A stretch of 10,946 nucleotides of DNA from assembly GCA_902783305.1 (NCBI GenBank), contig CACZQU010000281.1, positions 1 to 10,946 of the forward strand, read 5' to 3'. Every line of letters starts with the position of its first letter. The first letter of the stretch is position 1. This document shows positions 1-6,429 of the stretch, in pieces. The position numbers and the translations under genes were made by a program. The notes under the pieces were generated by a model. The model was not told the DNA's origin. It saw only the letters and a list, made by a program, of their open reading frames with translations, and ran no database searches. Source of the DNA: an uncultured Lachnospiraceae bacterium (GTDB taxonomy: Bacteria > Bacillota > Clostridia > Lachnospirales > Lachnospiraceae).

Positions 1-16
1 AAGAGGAGGAAACACA

Positions 17-1225
17 GTGTTAGAGATAATGTCAAATGATGCGGAATCATCTGCCAAGATAATAGTCATCGGAGTAGGCGGAGCCGGCAATAACGCGGTG
101 AACCGAATGGTGGAGGAAGCCATCGGCGGAGTCGAATTCGTTGGCGTCAATACCGATAAGCAGGCTCTGACCCTGTGCAAAGCTCCGACAGTGATTCAGA
201 TCGGGGAGAAAATCACCAAAGGACTCGGAGCAGGAGCACAGCCGGAGGTTGGGCAGAAAGCCGCAGAGGAGAGCCTGGAGGATGTCAAGCAGATTATTGA
301 AGGAGCCGACATGGTCTTTGTGACCTGCGGTATGGGCGGCGGTACCGGTACCGGCGCTGCTCCTGTCATTGCCGGCATGGCAAAGGAAATGGGGATTCTG
401 ACGGTAGGCGTCGTGACGAAGCCGTTCCGCTTTGAGGCGAAGACCCGCATGGACAATGCCCTTTCCGGCATAGAGAATCTCAAGAAATCCGTGGATACGC
501 TGATCGTGATCCCCAATGACAAGCTGCTTGAAATTGTGGACCGCAGGACGACGATGCCGGAAGCTCTCAAGAAAGCCGATGAAGTCCTTCAGCAGGCTGT
601 ACAGGGGATTACCGACCTGATCAATCTTCCTGCACTGATCAACCTTGACTTCGCCGATGTGCAGACGGTCATGACCGACAAGGGAATTGCCCACATCGGT
701 ATCGGCGAGGCAAGAGGGGATGACAAGGCCATGGAAGCGGTTCAGCAGGCGGTTGCTTCTCCGCTGCTGGAGACCACGATCCAGGGCGCGTCTCACGTGA
801 TCATCAATATTTCCGGAGATATTTCCCTGATGGATGCCAACGACGCGGCAAGCTATGTCCAGCAGCTCACCGGCGAGGATACGAATATTATCTTCGGTGC
901 GATGTATGATGATTCCGTAGCGGATTATGCCAGGATCACCGTGATCGCCACCGGACTTACCGACCTGAATGAGCAGCCGGTGACCAGAACCAGAGCCAGG
1001 AATGCCTTTGGCAGTTTCAGAAGCAATACTTCTTCAGGCTTTGGCGGCGGCTTTGGCGGTTATCAGTCCGGCTCCGGTATGGATACCGGGTCATCGATGG
1101 GCGGATATCAGTCCATGCCACAGTTTACGATGCCGAATTCCGGAGGATATACTCCGAAGACTCCGAAGAGCAATGTCCAGACAAAGGAAATCCAGGTACC
1201 GGAGTTCCTGCGCAGGAATAACTGA
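17..1225 (+). CDS. ftsZ: Cell division GTPase FtsZ
   Basis: FtsZ is the tubulin-like GTPase that polymerises into the Z-ring at midcell and organises the division machinery. The 402-residue product has the N-terminal nucleotide fold beginning [16 protein letters not shown] (about residues 15-30), the tubulin signature GGGTGTG at 107-113, and the T7 synergy loop NLDFADV at 209-215 whose aspartates (D211, D214) act on the neighbouring subunit's GTP. A Gly/Ser/Gln-rich linker (about 330-388) leads to the conserved C-terminal peptide ending PEFLRRNN, which binds FtsA, SepF or similar anchors. I chose the GTG at 17 because GAGGAGGA at 3-10 lies 6 bases upstream. The ATG at 29 is a weaker alternative. 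Length is normal for the family. No terminator with a T-tract follows directly; a structured element begins about 40 bases after the stop. The identification is certain. Confidence 0.98.
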   Translation: MLEIMSNDAESSAKIIVIGVGGAGNNAVNRMVEEAIGGVEFVGVNTDKQALTLCKAPTVIQIGEKITKGLGAGAQPEVGQKAAEESLEDVKQIIEGADMVFVTCGMGGGTGTGAAPVIAGMAKEMGILTVGVVTKPFRFEAKTRMDNALSGIENLKKSVDTLIVIPNDKLLEIVDRRTTMPEALKKADEVLQQAVQGITDLINLPALINLDFADVQTVMTDKGIAHIGIGEARGDDKAMEAVQQAVASPLLETTIQGASHVIINISGDISLMDANDAASYVQQLTGEDTNIIFGAMYDDSVADYARITVIATGLTDLNEQPVTRTRARNAFGSFRSNTSSGFGGGFGGYQSGSGMDTGSSMGGYQSMPQFTMPNSGGYTPKTPKSNVQTKEIQVPEFLRRNN

Positions 1226-1265
1226 CCATTGCCTGGAATTTGTTTTTACTGTTACGTGAATTTTT

Positions 1266-1401
1266 GGGAGCGGGTCCTTTTCGTTACTAATCACGGTCTA
1301 ACCTTCCCCGCGCGTGAGGCGATGCCATTTCGGATACCATTTGCCCGCGCGTGGCTTTACGGTTAATCCGTGAGGAGCAACCTTTTCAGGAAGCCGCTCC
1401 C
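1266..1401. repeat. Rod-like inverted-repeat element of unknown class
   Basis: Nested complementary segments fold this 136-base stretch into one long rod. The outer stem is GGGAGCGG (1266-1273) with CCGCTCCC (1394-1401), 8 bp, extended by TCCT (1275-1278) with AGGA (1388-1391). After an internal bubble of about 12 and 14 bases, TCACGG/CCGTGA and TAACC/GGTTA (1291-1303 with 1361-1373) pair around a 2x2 loop. Then CGCGCG (1309-1314) pairs with CGCGCG (1346-1351) and GGC with GCC. The apex holds direct repeats CCCGCGCGTG (1307-1316, 1344-1353) and CCATTT (1325-1330, 1337-1342). T-rich and A-rich runs flank it (1261-1265, 1410-1415). There is no U-tract after the outer stem on either strand and no good promoter just upstream. 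It could be a palindromic intergenic repeat or MITE-like element, a processed RNA at the end of the ftsZ transcript, or a small RNA; the bubble loosely recalls 6S RNA. The pairing is seen; the class is unknown. Confidence 0.55.
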
Positions 1402-1418
1402 GCTTGTTGAAAAAACAC

Positions 1419-1447
1419 TTGACACCATCAGGAAGTTATGATAAATT
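1419..1447 (+). promoter_or_regulatory. Sigma-A promoter of infC-rpmI-rplT
   Basis: A perfect -35 TTGACA lies at 1419-1424 and, after a 17-base spacer, a -10 TAAATT at 1442-1447 preceded by TG at 1439-1440, which makes an extended -10. The start would be near 1454, giving a leader of about 315 bases before infC. The weaker -10 is compensated by the ideal -35, spacer and TG. A TATGAT at 1437-1442 is too close to the -35 to be used. Confidence 0.75.
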
Positions 1448-1453
1448 CGATAA

Positions 1454-1646
1454 GCGAAAAGAAAGCAGAGTTCCACTCTCACCTCAGCACTTGCGAAGTG
1501 ACTCGGGTTGATCAAGACGCATGTATTCAGCACGACCGGACAGATGGTTACCGTTTGTCTGCGGATGTTCCTTATGGACGATCCGGGTCTGGCTGACTGA
1601 TGCTGATTTATGGCGTGGATCCTGGATCCGCGTTTTTTTTTGTTTT
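1454..1646 (+). promoter_or_regulatory. infC leader, L20-type attenuator
   Basis: The transcribed leader contains several hairpins: AGAGT-TCC-ACTCT (1467-1479), CACTT-GCG-AAGTG (1488-1500), a 7-bp stem around 1538-1558 and another around 1563-1584, ending in an intrinsic terminator at 1614-1646. GATCC at 1580-1584 can pair with GGATC inside the terminator stem, so an alternative antiterminating fold is possible. In Bacillus subtilis, ribosomal protein L20 binds the infC-rpmI-rplT leader and causes premature termination (Rfam L20_leader). The position, length and encoded operon match that model here. I infer the L20 role from context and did not match the sequence to a covariance model. Confidence 0.7.
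1614..1646 (+). terminator. Intrinsic terminator in infC leader
   Basis: CGTGGATC (1614-1621) pairs with GATCCGCG (1625-1632), 8 bp including one T-G wobble, around a 3-base loop. Nine T residues follow at once (1633-1641), then G and TTTT. It lies about 125 bases before infC inside the leader, so it must be conditional for the operon to be expressed. Confidence 0.85.
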
Positions 1647-1756
1647 ATTGTAATGCCCGGGGGAGAGCTGTTTTCAGACACAATGGGGGAAGGCGCGTCA
1701 GGCCTCGCACAGATATGCGGATGCCGGACGGCGCGGGAGTTTTGTCTATCAGGTAT

Positions 1757-1763
1757 GGAGGTG
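1757..1763 (+). promoter_or_regulatory. Ribosome binding site that sets the ATT start of infC
   Basis: GGAGGTG at 1757-1763 is a near-perfect Shine-Dalgarno sequence, 7 bases before ATT at 1771. The next conventional start in frame, TTG at 1783, would be 19 bases away, which is too far. No ATG, GTG or TTG in the infC frame lies just upstream. Confidence 0.85.
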
Positions 1764-1770
1764 CAAAACC

Positions 1771-2277
1771 ATTAGCAATTTATTGATTAACGAACAGATC
1801 AGGGACAGGGAAGTCCGCGTGATTGGCCCGGATGGGGCGCAGCTTGGGATCATGTCCTCAAGGGACGCGATGGCGAAGGCCAGTGAACTCAATCTTGATT
1901 TGGTGAAGATTGCTCCTCAGGCGAAGCCGCCTGTGTGCAAGATTGTGGACTATGGTAAATATCGTTACGAGCTTGCCAGAAAAGAGAAAGAAGCGAAGAA
2001 AAAGCAGAGGACCATAGAAATCAAGGAAGTCCGACTTTCTCCCAATATCGATACCAATGACCTGATGACGAAAGTCAGTGCTGCCAGGAAATTTCTTTCC
2101 AAGGGAGACCGGGTGAAGGTTACCCTGCGTTTTCGTGGGAGAGAGATGGCTCATATGGCAAACAGTAAGCATGTGCTCGATGATTTTGCTGCCCAGCTTG
2201 CGGATATCGCGGTGATGGACAAAGCCCCCAAGGTGGAAGGCAGGAGCATGACGATGTTCCTTTCAGAGAAACGCTGA
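1771..2277 (+). CDS. infC: Translation initiation factor IF-3 (ATT start)
   Basis: IF-3 binds the 30S subunit, prevents premature 50S joining and checks the start codon and initiator tRNA. The 168-residue product begins M(ATT)SNLLINEQIRDREVRVIG, the usual start of the N-terminal domain. A lysine-rich linker (ARKEKEAKKKQRTIEIKEVR) and the C-terminal 30S-binding domain follow, with FLSKGDRVKVTLRFRGREM and the final GRSMTMFLSEK. The start is the ATT at 1771, chosen from GGAGGTG placed 7 bases upstream and from the conserved SNLLINEQ N-terminus. ATT is discriminated against by IF-3 itself, the classical basis of infC autoregulation in Escherichia coli, so the same feedback is likely here. It is first in an operon with rpmI and rplT, behind the attenuator leader. 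An 18-base piece of its 3' end is repeated just downstream. Confidence 0.97.
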   Translation: MSNLLINEQIRDREVRVIGPDGAQLGIMSSRDAMAKASELNLDLVKIAPQAKPPVCKIVDYGKYRYELARKEKEAKKKQRTIEIKEVRLSPNIDTNDLMTKVSAARKFLSKGDRVKVTLRFRGREMAHMANSKHVLDDFAAQLADIAVMDKAPKVEGRSMTMFLSEKR

Positions 2278-2306
2278 GTGAGAGGACGGGCAGGAGCATG
2301 ACGATG
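2239..2306. repeat. 18-bp direct repeat at the infC 3' end
   Basis: GGCAGGAGCATGACGATG occurs exactly at 2239-2256 and again at 2289-2306, 50 bases apart start to start. The first copy encodes part of the conserved IF-3 end (GRSMTM). The second lies after the stop codon, between infC and rpmI. The flanks differ, so this is a short local duplication or the remnant of a larger one. Confidence 0.8.
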
Positions 2307-2370
2307 ATTCTGCCAGATGGAAACAGATACCCGCTGACTATGGCACTATTGCAAGAGGAGGAAATAAACC

Positions 2371-2568
2371 ATGCCAAAGATGAAAACCTGCAGAGCGGCT
2401 GCAAAACGCTTTAAAGTGACTGGTTCCGGCAAGCTTGTCCGTAACAAAGCCTATAAGAGCCACATCCTTACCAAGAAATCTCCGAAGAGGAAGAGAAACC
2501 TTCGCAAGGCGACGGTCGTCGATGCTACGAACGTAAAGAACATGAAGAAGGCAATGCCCTATATCTGA
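2371..2568 (+). CDS. rpmI: 50S ribosomal protein bL35
   Basis: bL35 is a small, very basic protein of the large ribosomal subunit that binds 23S rRNA. The 65-residue product starts [20 protein letters not shown] and has the typical Lys/Arg-rich body and the end MKKAMPYI; length is normal. The start ATG follows GAGGAGG (2355-2361) by 9 bases. It lies 93 bases after infC and 55 bases before rplT in the conserved infC-rpmI-rplT order, presumably on the same transcript. No terminator is seen in either gap. Confidence 0.97.
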   Translation: MPKMKTCRAAAKRFKVTGSGKLVRNKAYKSHILTKKSPKRKRNLRKATVVDATNVKNMKKAMPYI

Positions 2569-2623
2569 TGCTCCGGGTTTTGGACGGTCAGGAAGGGTTT
2601 ACAGATGAGGAGGATGAAAGAAT

Positions 2624-2980
2624 ATGGCCAGAATTAAAGGCGGTTTAAACGCAAGAAAGAAACATAACCGTGTGCTCAAGCTCGCGAAGGGTTATCGCGG
2701 CGCACGTTCCAAACAGTATCGTATTGCCAAGCAGTCCGTAATGCGCGCTCTTGCGACGGCATATGCAGGAAGAAAAGAGAAAAAGCGTCAGTTCAGACAG
2801 CTCTGGATTGCCCGGATCAACGCGGCCGCAAGGCTGAATGGCACGACCTACAGCAAGATGATGCATGGCCTGAAGGTGGCCGGTATTGATATCAACCGCA
2901 AGATGCTTGCAGAGATGGCTGTCAATGACGCTGAAGGATTTGCTGCTCTTGCTGAGATTTCCATGAAAGCTTCCGCATAA
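2624..2980 (+). CDS. rplT: 50S ribosomal protein bL20
   Basis: bL20 is an early-assembling 23S rRNA-binding protein needed for large-subunit formation, and in several bacteria it is also the repressor of its own operon. The 118-residue product has the basic N-terminal extension ([20 protein letters not shown], then [16 protein letters not shown]) and the globular C-terminal part with [19 protein letters not shown] sequence (here [19 protein letters not shown]) that binds RNA. Length is normal. GAGGAGGA at 2606-2613 precedes the ATG by 10 bases. It closes the infC operon. If the 1454-1646 leader works as in Bacillus subtilis, bL20 is the ligand that triggers termination there. Confidence 0.98.
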   Translation: MARIKGGLNARKKHNRVLKLAKGYRGARSKQYRIAKQSVMRALATAYAGRKEKKRQFRQLWIARINAAARLNGTTYSKMMHGLKVAGIDINRKMLAEMAVNDAEGFAALAEISMKASA

Positions 2981-2987
2981 CTTTATC

Positions 2988-3016
2988 TTGCCAATGCTTT
3001 GCTGTGATGCTATAAT
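2988..3016 (+). promoter_or_regulatory. Strong extended -10 promoter ahead of livJ
   Basis: TTGCCA (2988-2993) and a perfect TATAAT (3011-3016) are separated by exactly 17 bases, with TG at 3008-3009 giving an extended -10. It begins 8 bases after the rplT stop. The start would be near 3023, only about 26 bases before the terminator stem at 3049, so this promoter feeds directly into a terminator. Confidence 0.85.
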
Positions 3017-3048
3017 GCAAAAAGGCGTAAATTTCGCATAGGATGACC

Positions 3049-3083
3049 AAGGCCGGCTGGGTATCCAGGCGGCCTTGTTTTTT
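3049..3083 (+). terminator. Intrinsic terminator between rplT and livJ
   Basis: AAGGCCG (3049-3055) pairs with CGGCCTT (3070-3076); after one G-G mismatch, CTGG (3057-3060) pairs with CCAG (3065-3068) around the loop GTAT. Six T residues follow at 3078-3083. It can end the infC operon transcript. Because a promoter lies upstream of it, it may also act as an attenuator for livJ. TTTCGCA (3032-3038) and TGCGAAA (3101-3107) on either side are complementary and could form an alternative enclosing stem. Confidence 0.88.
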
Positions 3084-3191
3084 CCTGATATTCTCATCCC
3101 TGCGAAACTTTTCAGAGAAAACCGGCACAGCCGGTGCGCAGGCTTGGGAATGCAGCTATTCATCAGATTTGATCGGGAGGAGAATGGATTT

Positions 3192-4334
3192 ATGAAGAAG
3201 TTTCTTTGTCTGACAATGGCAGCTGCCATGACAGCAGCGATGATGGTTCCTGCCGCTGTATTTGCGGATGACACCTTCAAGGTTGGTATGATTGGCCCGC
3301 TGACCGGCGGAGCGGCTCTTTACGGCTCGGCAGTGCGCGACGCTGCTCAGATCGCTGTGGATGAGATCAACGAAGCAGGCGGTATCAATGGATTTATGGT
3401 AGAGTATAACCCGCAGGATGACGAGCATGACGCGGAGAAATCCATCAATGCTTACAATACCCTGAAGGACTGGAATATGCAGCTCCTGCTGGGTACCGTC
3501 ACTTCCGCTCCCTGTATTGCGGTAGAGGCTGAGGCCAGCGCGGACAATATGTTCCTTCTGACTCCCTCCGGGACAGCAGTGGACTGCATCACGGCCGGTG
3601 ACAATGCGTTCCGTGTATGCTTTTCCGATCCGGCACAGGGTACGGCTTCCGCGAAGTTCATCGGTGACCACAGCCTCGCTGAGAAGGTCGGCGTTCTGTA
3701 TGACAGCTCCGATGTCTATTCCTCAGGAATCTATGCTACCTTCCGCGCGGAAGCAGAGAATGAGCCCTTTGAGATCGTGGCGGAGACAGCTTTTACCTCC
3801 GACTCCAAGACAGATTTCTCCGCTCAGCTTCAGACCCTGAAGGACGCTGAGTGCGAGCTGGTCTTCATTCCGTTCTATTATAATGAAGCGACGATCGTTC
3901 TGAAGCAGGCCGAGGATATGGGATTTGATGTCCAGTGGTTTGGCGTGGACGGCATGGACGGCATTCTCTCTGTAGAAGGCTTCGACACCTCCCTGGCTGA
4001 GGATCTGATGCTTCTGACTCCGTTCTCGGCTTCTGCTGAGGATGAGCTGACCAAGAACTTTGTCGCCAGGTATGAAGAGCTTTACAAGGATGTTCCGAAT
4101 CAGTTTGCGGCAGATGCCTATGATGGAATGTATATTATCAAGCAGGCACTGGAGTATGCTGAAGCAACCCCGGATATGGATGCCAGCGCGATTTGCGATG
4201 CCATGAAGGAAGCGATGACCCAGATCGAATTCACAGGCGTCACAGGTACCATCACATGGACTGCGGATGGTGAGCCCACCAAGGAGCCCATGGCTGTCAT
4301 TATCAAAGATGGCGCTTACGAACTGATGGATTGA
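3192..4334 (+). CDS. livJ: ABC transporter substrate-binding protein, branched-chain amino acid type
   Basis: This is the extracytoplasmic receptor that captures leucine, isoleucine, valine or a related compound and delivers it to LivHMGF. The 380-residue product has a signal peptide (MKKF, hydrophobic Ala/Met-rich core, cleavage expected after AAVFA at 25). The type I periplasmic-binding fold follows, starting FKVGMIGPLTGGAALYGSAV, with NEAGGING, the ligand-pocket region SGTAVDCITAGDNAFR and the late motif YDGMYIIKQAL. There is no lipobox cysteine, although binding proteins of Gram-positive bacteria are normally lipoproteins. The start at 3192 fits GGGAGGAG at 3175-3182 and the signal peptide; the frame is open further upstream, but a longer start would bury the signal peptide. 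Actual ligands of this family range from amino acids to amides and urea, so specificity is not proven. A hairpin follows the gene. Confidence 0.92.
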   Translation: MKKFLCLTMAAAMTAAMMVPAAVFADDTFKVGMIGPLTGGAALYGSAVRDAAQIAVDEINEAGGINGFMVEYNPQDDEHDAEKSINAYNTLKDWNMQLLLGTVTSAPCIAVEAEASADNMFLLTPSGTAVDCITAGDNAFRVCFSDPAQGTASAKFIGDHSLAEKVGVLYDSSDVYSSGIYATFRAEAENEPFEIVAETAFTSDSKTDFSAQLQTLKDAECELVFIPFYYNEATIVLKQAEDMGFDVQWFGVDGMDGILSVEGFDTSLAEDLMLLTPFSASAEDELTKNFVARYEELYKDVPNQFAADAYDGMYIIKQALEYAEATPDMDASAICDAMKEAMTQIEFTGVTGTITWTADGEPTKEPMAVIIKDGAYELMD

Positions 4335-4344
4335 TATCCGAAAA

Positions 4345-4380
4345 GGGAGGCTGCGGATGCAGCCTCCCTCTTTGCCATTT
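4345..4380 (+). terminator. Hairpin after livJ, probable partial terminator
   Basis: GGGAGGCTGC (4345-4354) pairs perfectly with GCAGCCTCCC (4359-4368), 10 bp with loop GGAT. The tail TCTTTGCCATTTTT is T-rich but interrupted. Such hairpins after binding-protein genes usually protect the upstream message or let only part of transcription through, so that receptor is made in excess over the membrane parts. Read-through into livH is expected because no separate livH promoter is evident. Confidence 0.7.
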
Positions 4381-4409
4381 TTCACAGGAAGCGGTAAAGG
4401 AGATACCAT

Positions 4410-5294
4410 ATGAGTTTTCTTTCTTATTTGTTTAACGGTCTGAGTCTGGGCAGCGTCTATGCCATCATCGCTCTGGGATATACTATGGTATATGGCATTG
4501 CCAAGATGCTCAACTTTGCCCATGGCGATGTCATTATGGTAGGCGGCTACGCTGCGTTTACCTGCTCCATGAATGTGGGCCTGTCACCGGTTCTCTCCAT
4601 CCTGGTATCGATGGGTGTATGTACGATACTGGGAATCCTGATCGAGACGATTGCTTACCGCCCGCTGCTCGAGGCGGCTTCGCCTCTTGCCGTGCTGATC
4701 ACGGCTATCGGTGTCAGTTATTTTCTTCAGAATATCGTCCTTCTGATTTTCGGATCAAATCCCAAGAGCTTCCAGTCCCTGATTCATGTTCCCGGGCTGA
4801 AGCTGGCAGATGGGAGACTGAATATCAACGGAGAAACGATCGTGACCATTACGACCTGTATGGTGATCATGATCGTTCTTACCTCCTTTATCAATCATAC
4901 CAAGGTGGGACAGGCGATGCCGGCGGTCTCGGAGGATAAAGGGGCTGCCCAGCTGATGGGGATCAATGTCAATGCCACAATCGCGGTGACCTTTGCGATC
5001 GGCTCCGGACTGGCCGCTGTTGCCGGAGTGCTGCTTTGCTCCTCCTATCCCTCTTTATCCCCGTATACCGGCGCCATGCCTGGAATCAAGGCTTTTGTGG
5101 CAGCGGTTTTCGGCGGGATCGGTTCGATCCCGGGAGCGTTTCTGGGAGGACTGCTCCTTGGCGTGATCGAGATCCTCGCGAAGGGGTACATCTCCACTCA
5201 GCTCTCTGATGCCATCGTTTTCGGCGTTCTGATCCTGGTTCTTCTCGTGCGCCCGGCCGGGCTTCTCGGCAAAAAGGTTCAGGAGAAGGTATGA
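4410..5294 (+). CDS. livH: Branched-chain amino acid ABC transporter permease LivH
   Basis: LivH is one of two membrane subunits that form the translocation path of the branched-chain amino acid importer. The 294-residue product is mostly hydrophobic with about eight membrane spans. It starts with the family's N-terminal pattern SLGSVYAIIALGYTMVYGI (12-30) and NFAHGD (35-40). The ATPase-contacting loop is TKVGQAMPAVSEDKGAAQLMGI (164-185), GGIGSIPGAFLGG (235-247) follows, and the product ends RPAGLLG (281-287). ATG at 4410 follows AAAGGAG (4396-4402) by 7 bases. It is the second gene of livJHMGF, after the hairpin that separates it from livJ. Substrate assignment follows the family and is not proved by sequence. 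Confidence 0.95.
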   Translation: MSFLSYLFNGLSLGSVYAIIALGYTMVYGIAKMLNFAHGDVIMVGGYAAFTCSMNVGLSPVLSILVSMGVCTILGILIETIAYRPLLEAASPLAVLITAIGVSYFLQNIVLLIFGSNPKSFQSLIHVPGLKLADGRLNINGETIVTITTCMVIMIVLTSFINHTKVGQAMPAVSEDKGAAQLMGINVNATIAVTFAIGSGLAAVAGVLLCSSYPSLSPYTGAMPGIKAFVAAVFGGIGSIPGAFLGGLLLGVIEILAKGYISTQLSDAIVFGVLILVLLVRPAGLLGKKVQEKV

Positions 5295-5309
5295 CGGAGC
5301 AGATACGGC

Positions 5310-5345
5310 TTATAGTAAGCACATCATAAATTCGCATTACTATAA
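5310..5345. repeat. Inverted repeat between livH and livM
   Basis: TTATAGTAA (5310-5318) and TTACTATAA (5337-5345) are a perfect 9-bp inverted repeat separated by 18 bases, in the 84-base gap between livH and livM. There is no T-tract, so it is not a terminator. It could be an operator-like site or an AU-rich RNA hairpin; I see no good promoter with it. Confidence 0.6.
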
Positions 5346-5378
5346 CGATAAAAACGATGACAGGAGTGAGGTGAAGAG

Positions 5379-6428
5379 ATGAAGAAAAAGAAAATGGTAA
5401 GCAATATGATCACTTACGGCATGGTGATCGCGGCGTTTATCGCTGCTTCGGCCATGAAGAGTGCGGGAATGCTTTCGAGCCTGATGACAGGCCTTCTGGT
5501 GCCGATCTGTGTCTATGTGGTTCTCGCGGTATCCCTGAATCTGGTGGTGGGTATTTCCGGCGAGCTGAGTCTGGGTCATGCCGGCTTTATGTGTGTAGGC
5601 GCCTTTTCCGGTGCGTTTTTCTCGAAATGTCTGGAACACACCATCACCATCAGTCCGCTTCGCCTGGTGCTGGCGATGATTGTGGGCGCGGGGGTTGCCG
5701 CCTTATTTGGGTTCCTGATCGGGATTCCCGTTCTCCGGCTGAAGGGAGATTATCTTGCGATCGTGACGCTGGCTTTTGGCGAGATTATCAAAAACGTGAT
5801 GAATATCTTTTATATCGGCAGAGACTCGGCCGGTTTTCATATTTCCGTGAAGGATCAGTTTTCACTGGGAATGGCACCGGCCGGAAAGATGATCATCTCC
5901 GGTCCGATGGGAATCACAGGAACGCCGAAGGATGCCTCCTTCCTGGCGGGGGTCGTGCTGATCCTGATTACGCTGTTTATTGTATTTCATCTCATCGATT
6001 CCAGGGACGGGAGAGCCATCATGGCGATCCGGGACAATCGGATTGCCGCTGAGTCCATCGGCCTGGAGGTGACGAAATTCAAGCTGATGGCTTTTACGAT
6101 TTCCGCCGCTCTGGCCGGAGCTGCCGGAACGCTGTACGCGCACAACCTGGCGACGCTGCAGGCGAAGAAATTTGATTATAATACTTCCATTCTTGCCCTG
6201 GTATTTGTCGTGCTCGGCGGGATCGGAAATATCCGCGGATCCATCATCGCGGCAGTTACCCTGACGCTTCTCCCGGAGCTTCTGCGCGGGTTGTCAGATT
6301 ATCGTATGCTCATTTATTCGATCATCCTGATCGTAGTGATGATCTATAACTGGGCGCCGAAGGTGCAGAGCTGGAGAGAGCAGCACTTCGGCAGGCTTTT
6401 CAGGAGAAACGGAAAGGAGGCGGAATGA
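5379..6428 (+). CDS. livM: Branched-chain amino acid ABC transporter permease LivM
   Basis: LivM is the second membrane subunit, pairing with LivH. The 349-residue product has a short Lys-rich N-terminus and about nine to ten hydrophobic spans. Family hallmarks are LVVGISGELSLGHAGFM (55-71), RLKGDYLAIVTLAFGEIIKNV (120-140) and the cytoplasmic coupling segment DSRDGRAIMAIRDNRIAAESIGL (207-229), which docks on the ATPases. They are followed by ALAGAAGTLYA and VVLGGIGNIRGS (277-288). The ATG at 5379 follows the purine-rich AGGAGTGAGGTGAAGAG stretch; the exact Shine-Dalgarno register is less clear than for its neighbours. The end carries a basic tail of about 20 residues. livG begins one base after the stop codon, so translation is probably coupled. 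Confidence 0.95.
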   Translation: MKKKKMVSNMITYGMVIAAFIAASAMKSAGMLSSLMTGLLVPICVYVVLAVSLNLVVGISGELSLGHAGFMCVGAFSGAFFSKCLEHTITISPLRLVLAMIVGAGVAALFGFLIGIPVLRLKGDYLAIVTLAFGEIIKNVMNIFYIGRDSAGFHISVKDQFSLGMAPAGKMIISGPMGITGTPKDASFLAGVVLILITLFIVFHLIDSRDGRAIMAIRDNRIAAESIGLEVTKFKLMAFTISAALAGAAGTLYAHNLATLQAKKFDYNTSILALVFVVLGGIGNIRGSIIAAVTLTLLPELLRGLSDYRMLIYSIILIVVMIYNWAPKVQSWREQHFGRLFRRNGKEAE

Positions 6429-6429
6429 G

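Noticed and set aside
47..796. Open frame of 249 codons on the minus strand inside ftsZ
   Set aside because: It is antisense to a perfectly conserved FtsZ, has no ribosome binding site and its product resembles no family I know.
1266..1401. Reading this element as a Rho-independent terminator of ftsZ
   Set aside because: The outer stem is followed by GCTTGTTG and not by a T-tract, and the loop is over 100 bases.
1521..1775. Open frame of 84 codons on the plus strand in the infC leader
   Set aside because: It runs through the leader hairpins and terminator and overlaps the infC start in another frame; no ribosome binding site and no recognisable protein.
1783..2277. infC starting at TTG 1783
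   Set aside because: The ribosome binding site is 19 bases away and four conserved residues would be lost; ATT at 1771 fits better.
3075..3191. Upstream extension of the livJ frame with start at 3075
   Set aside because: It begins within the terminator and would put 39 residues before the signal peptide; the ribosome binding site at 3175-3182 supports 3192.
3043..3194. Possible leader peptide starting ATG 3043 before livJ
   Set aside because: It has only a weak ribosome binding site and no run of Leu, Ile or Val codons expected of an amino acid attenuation peptide.
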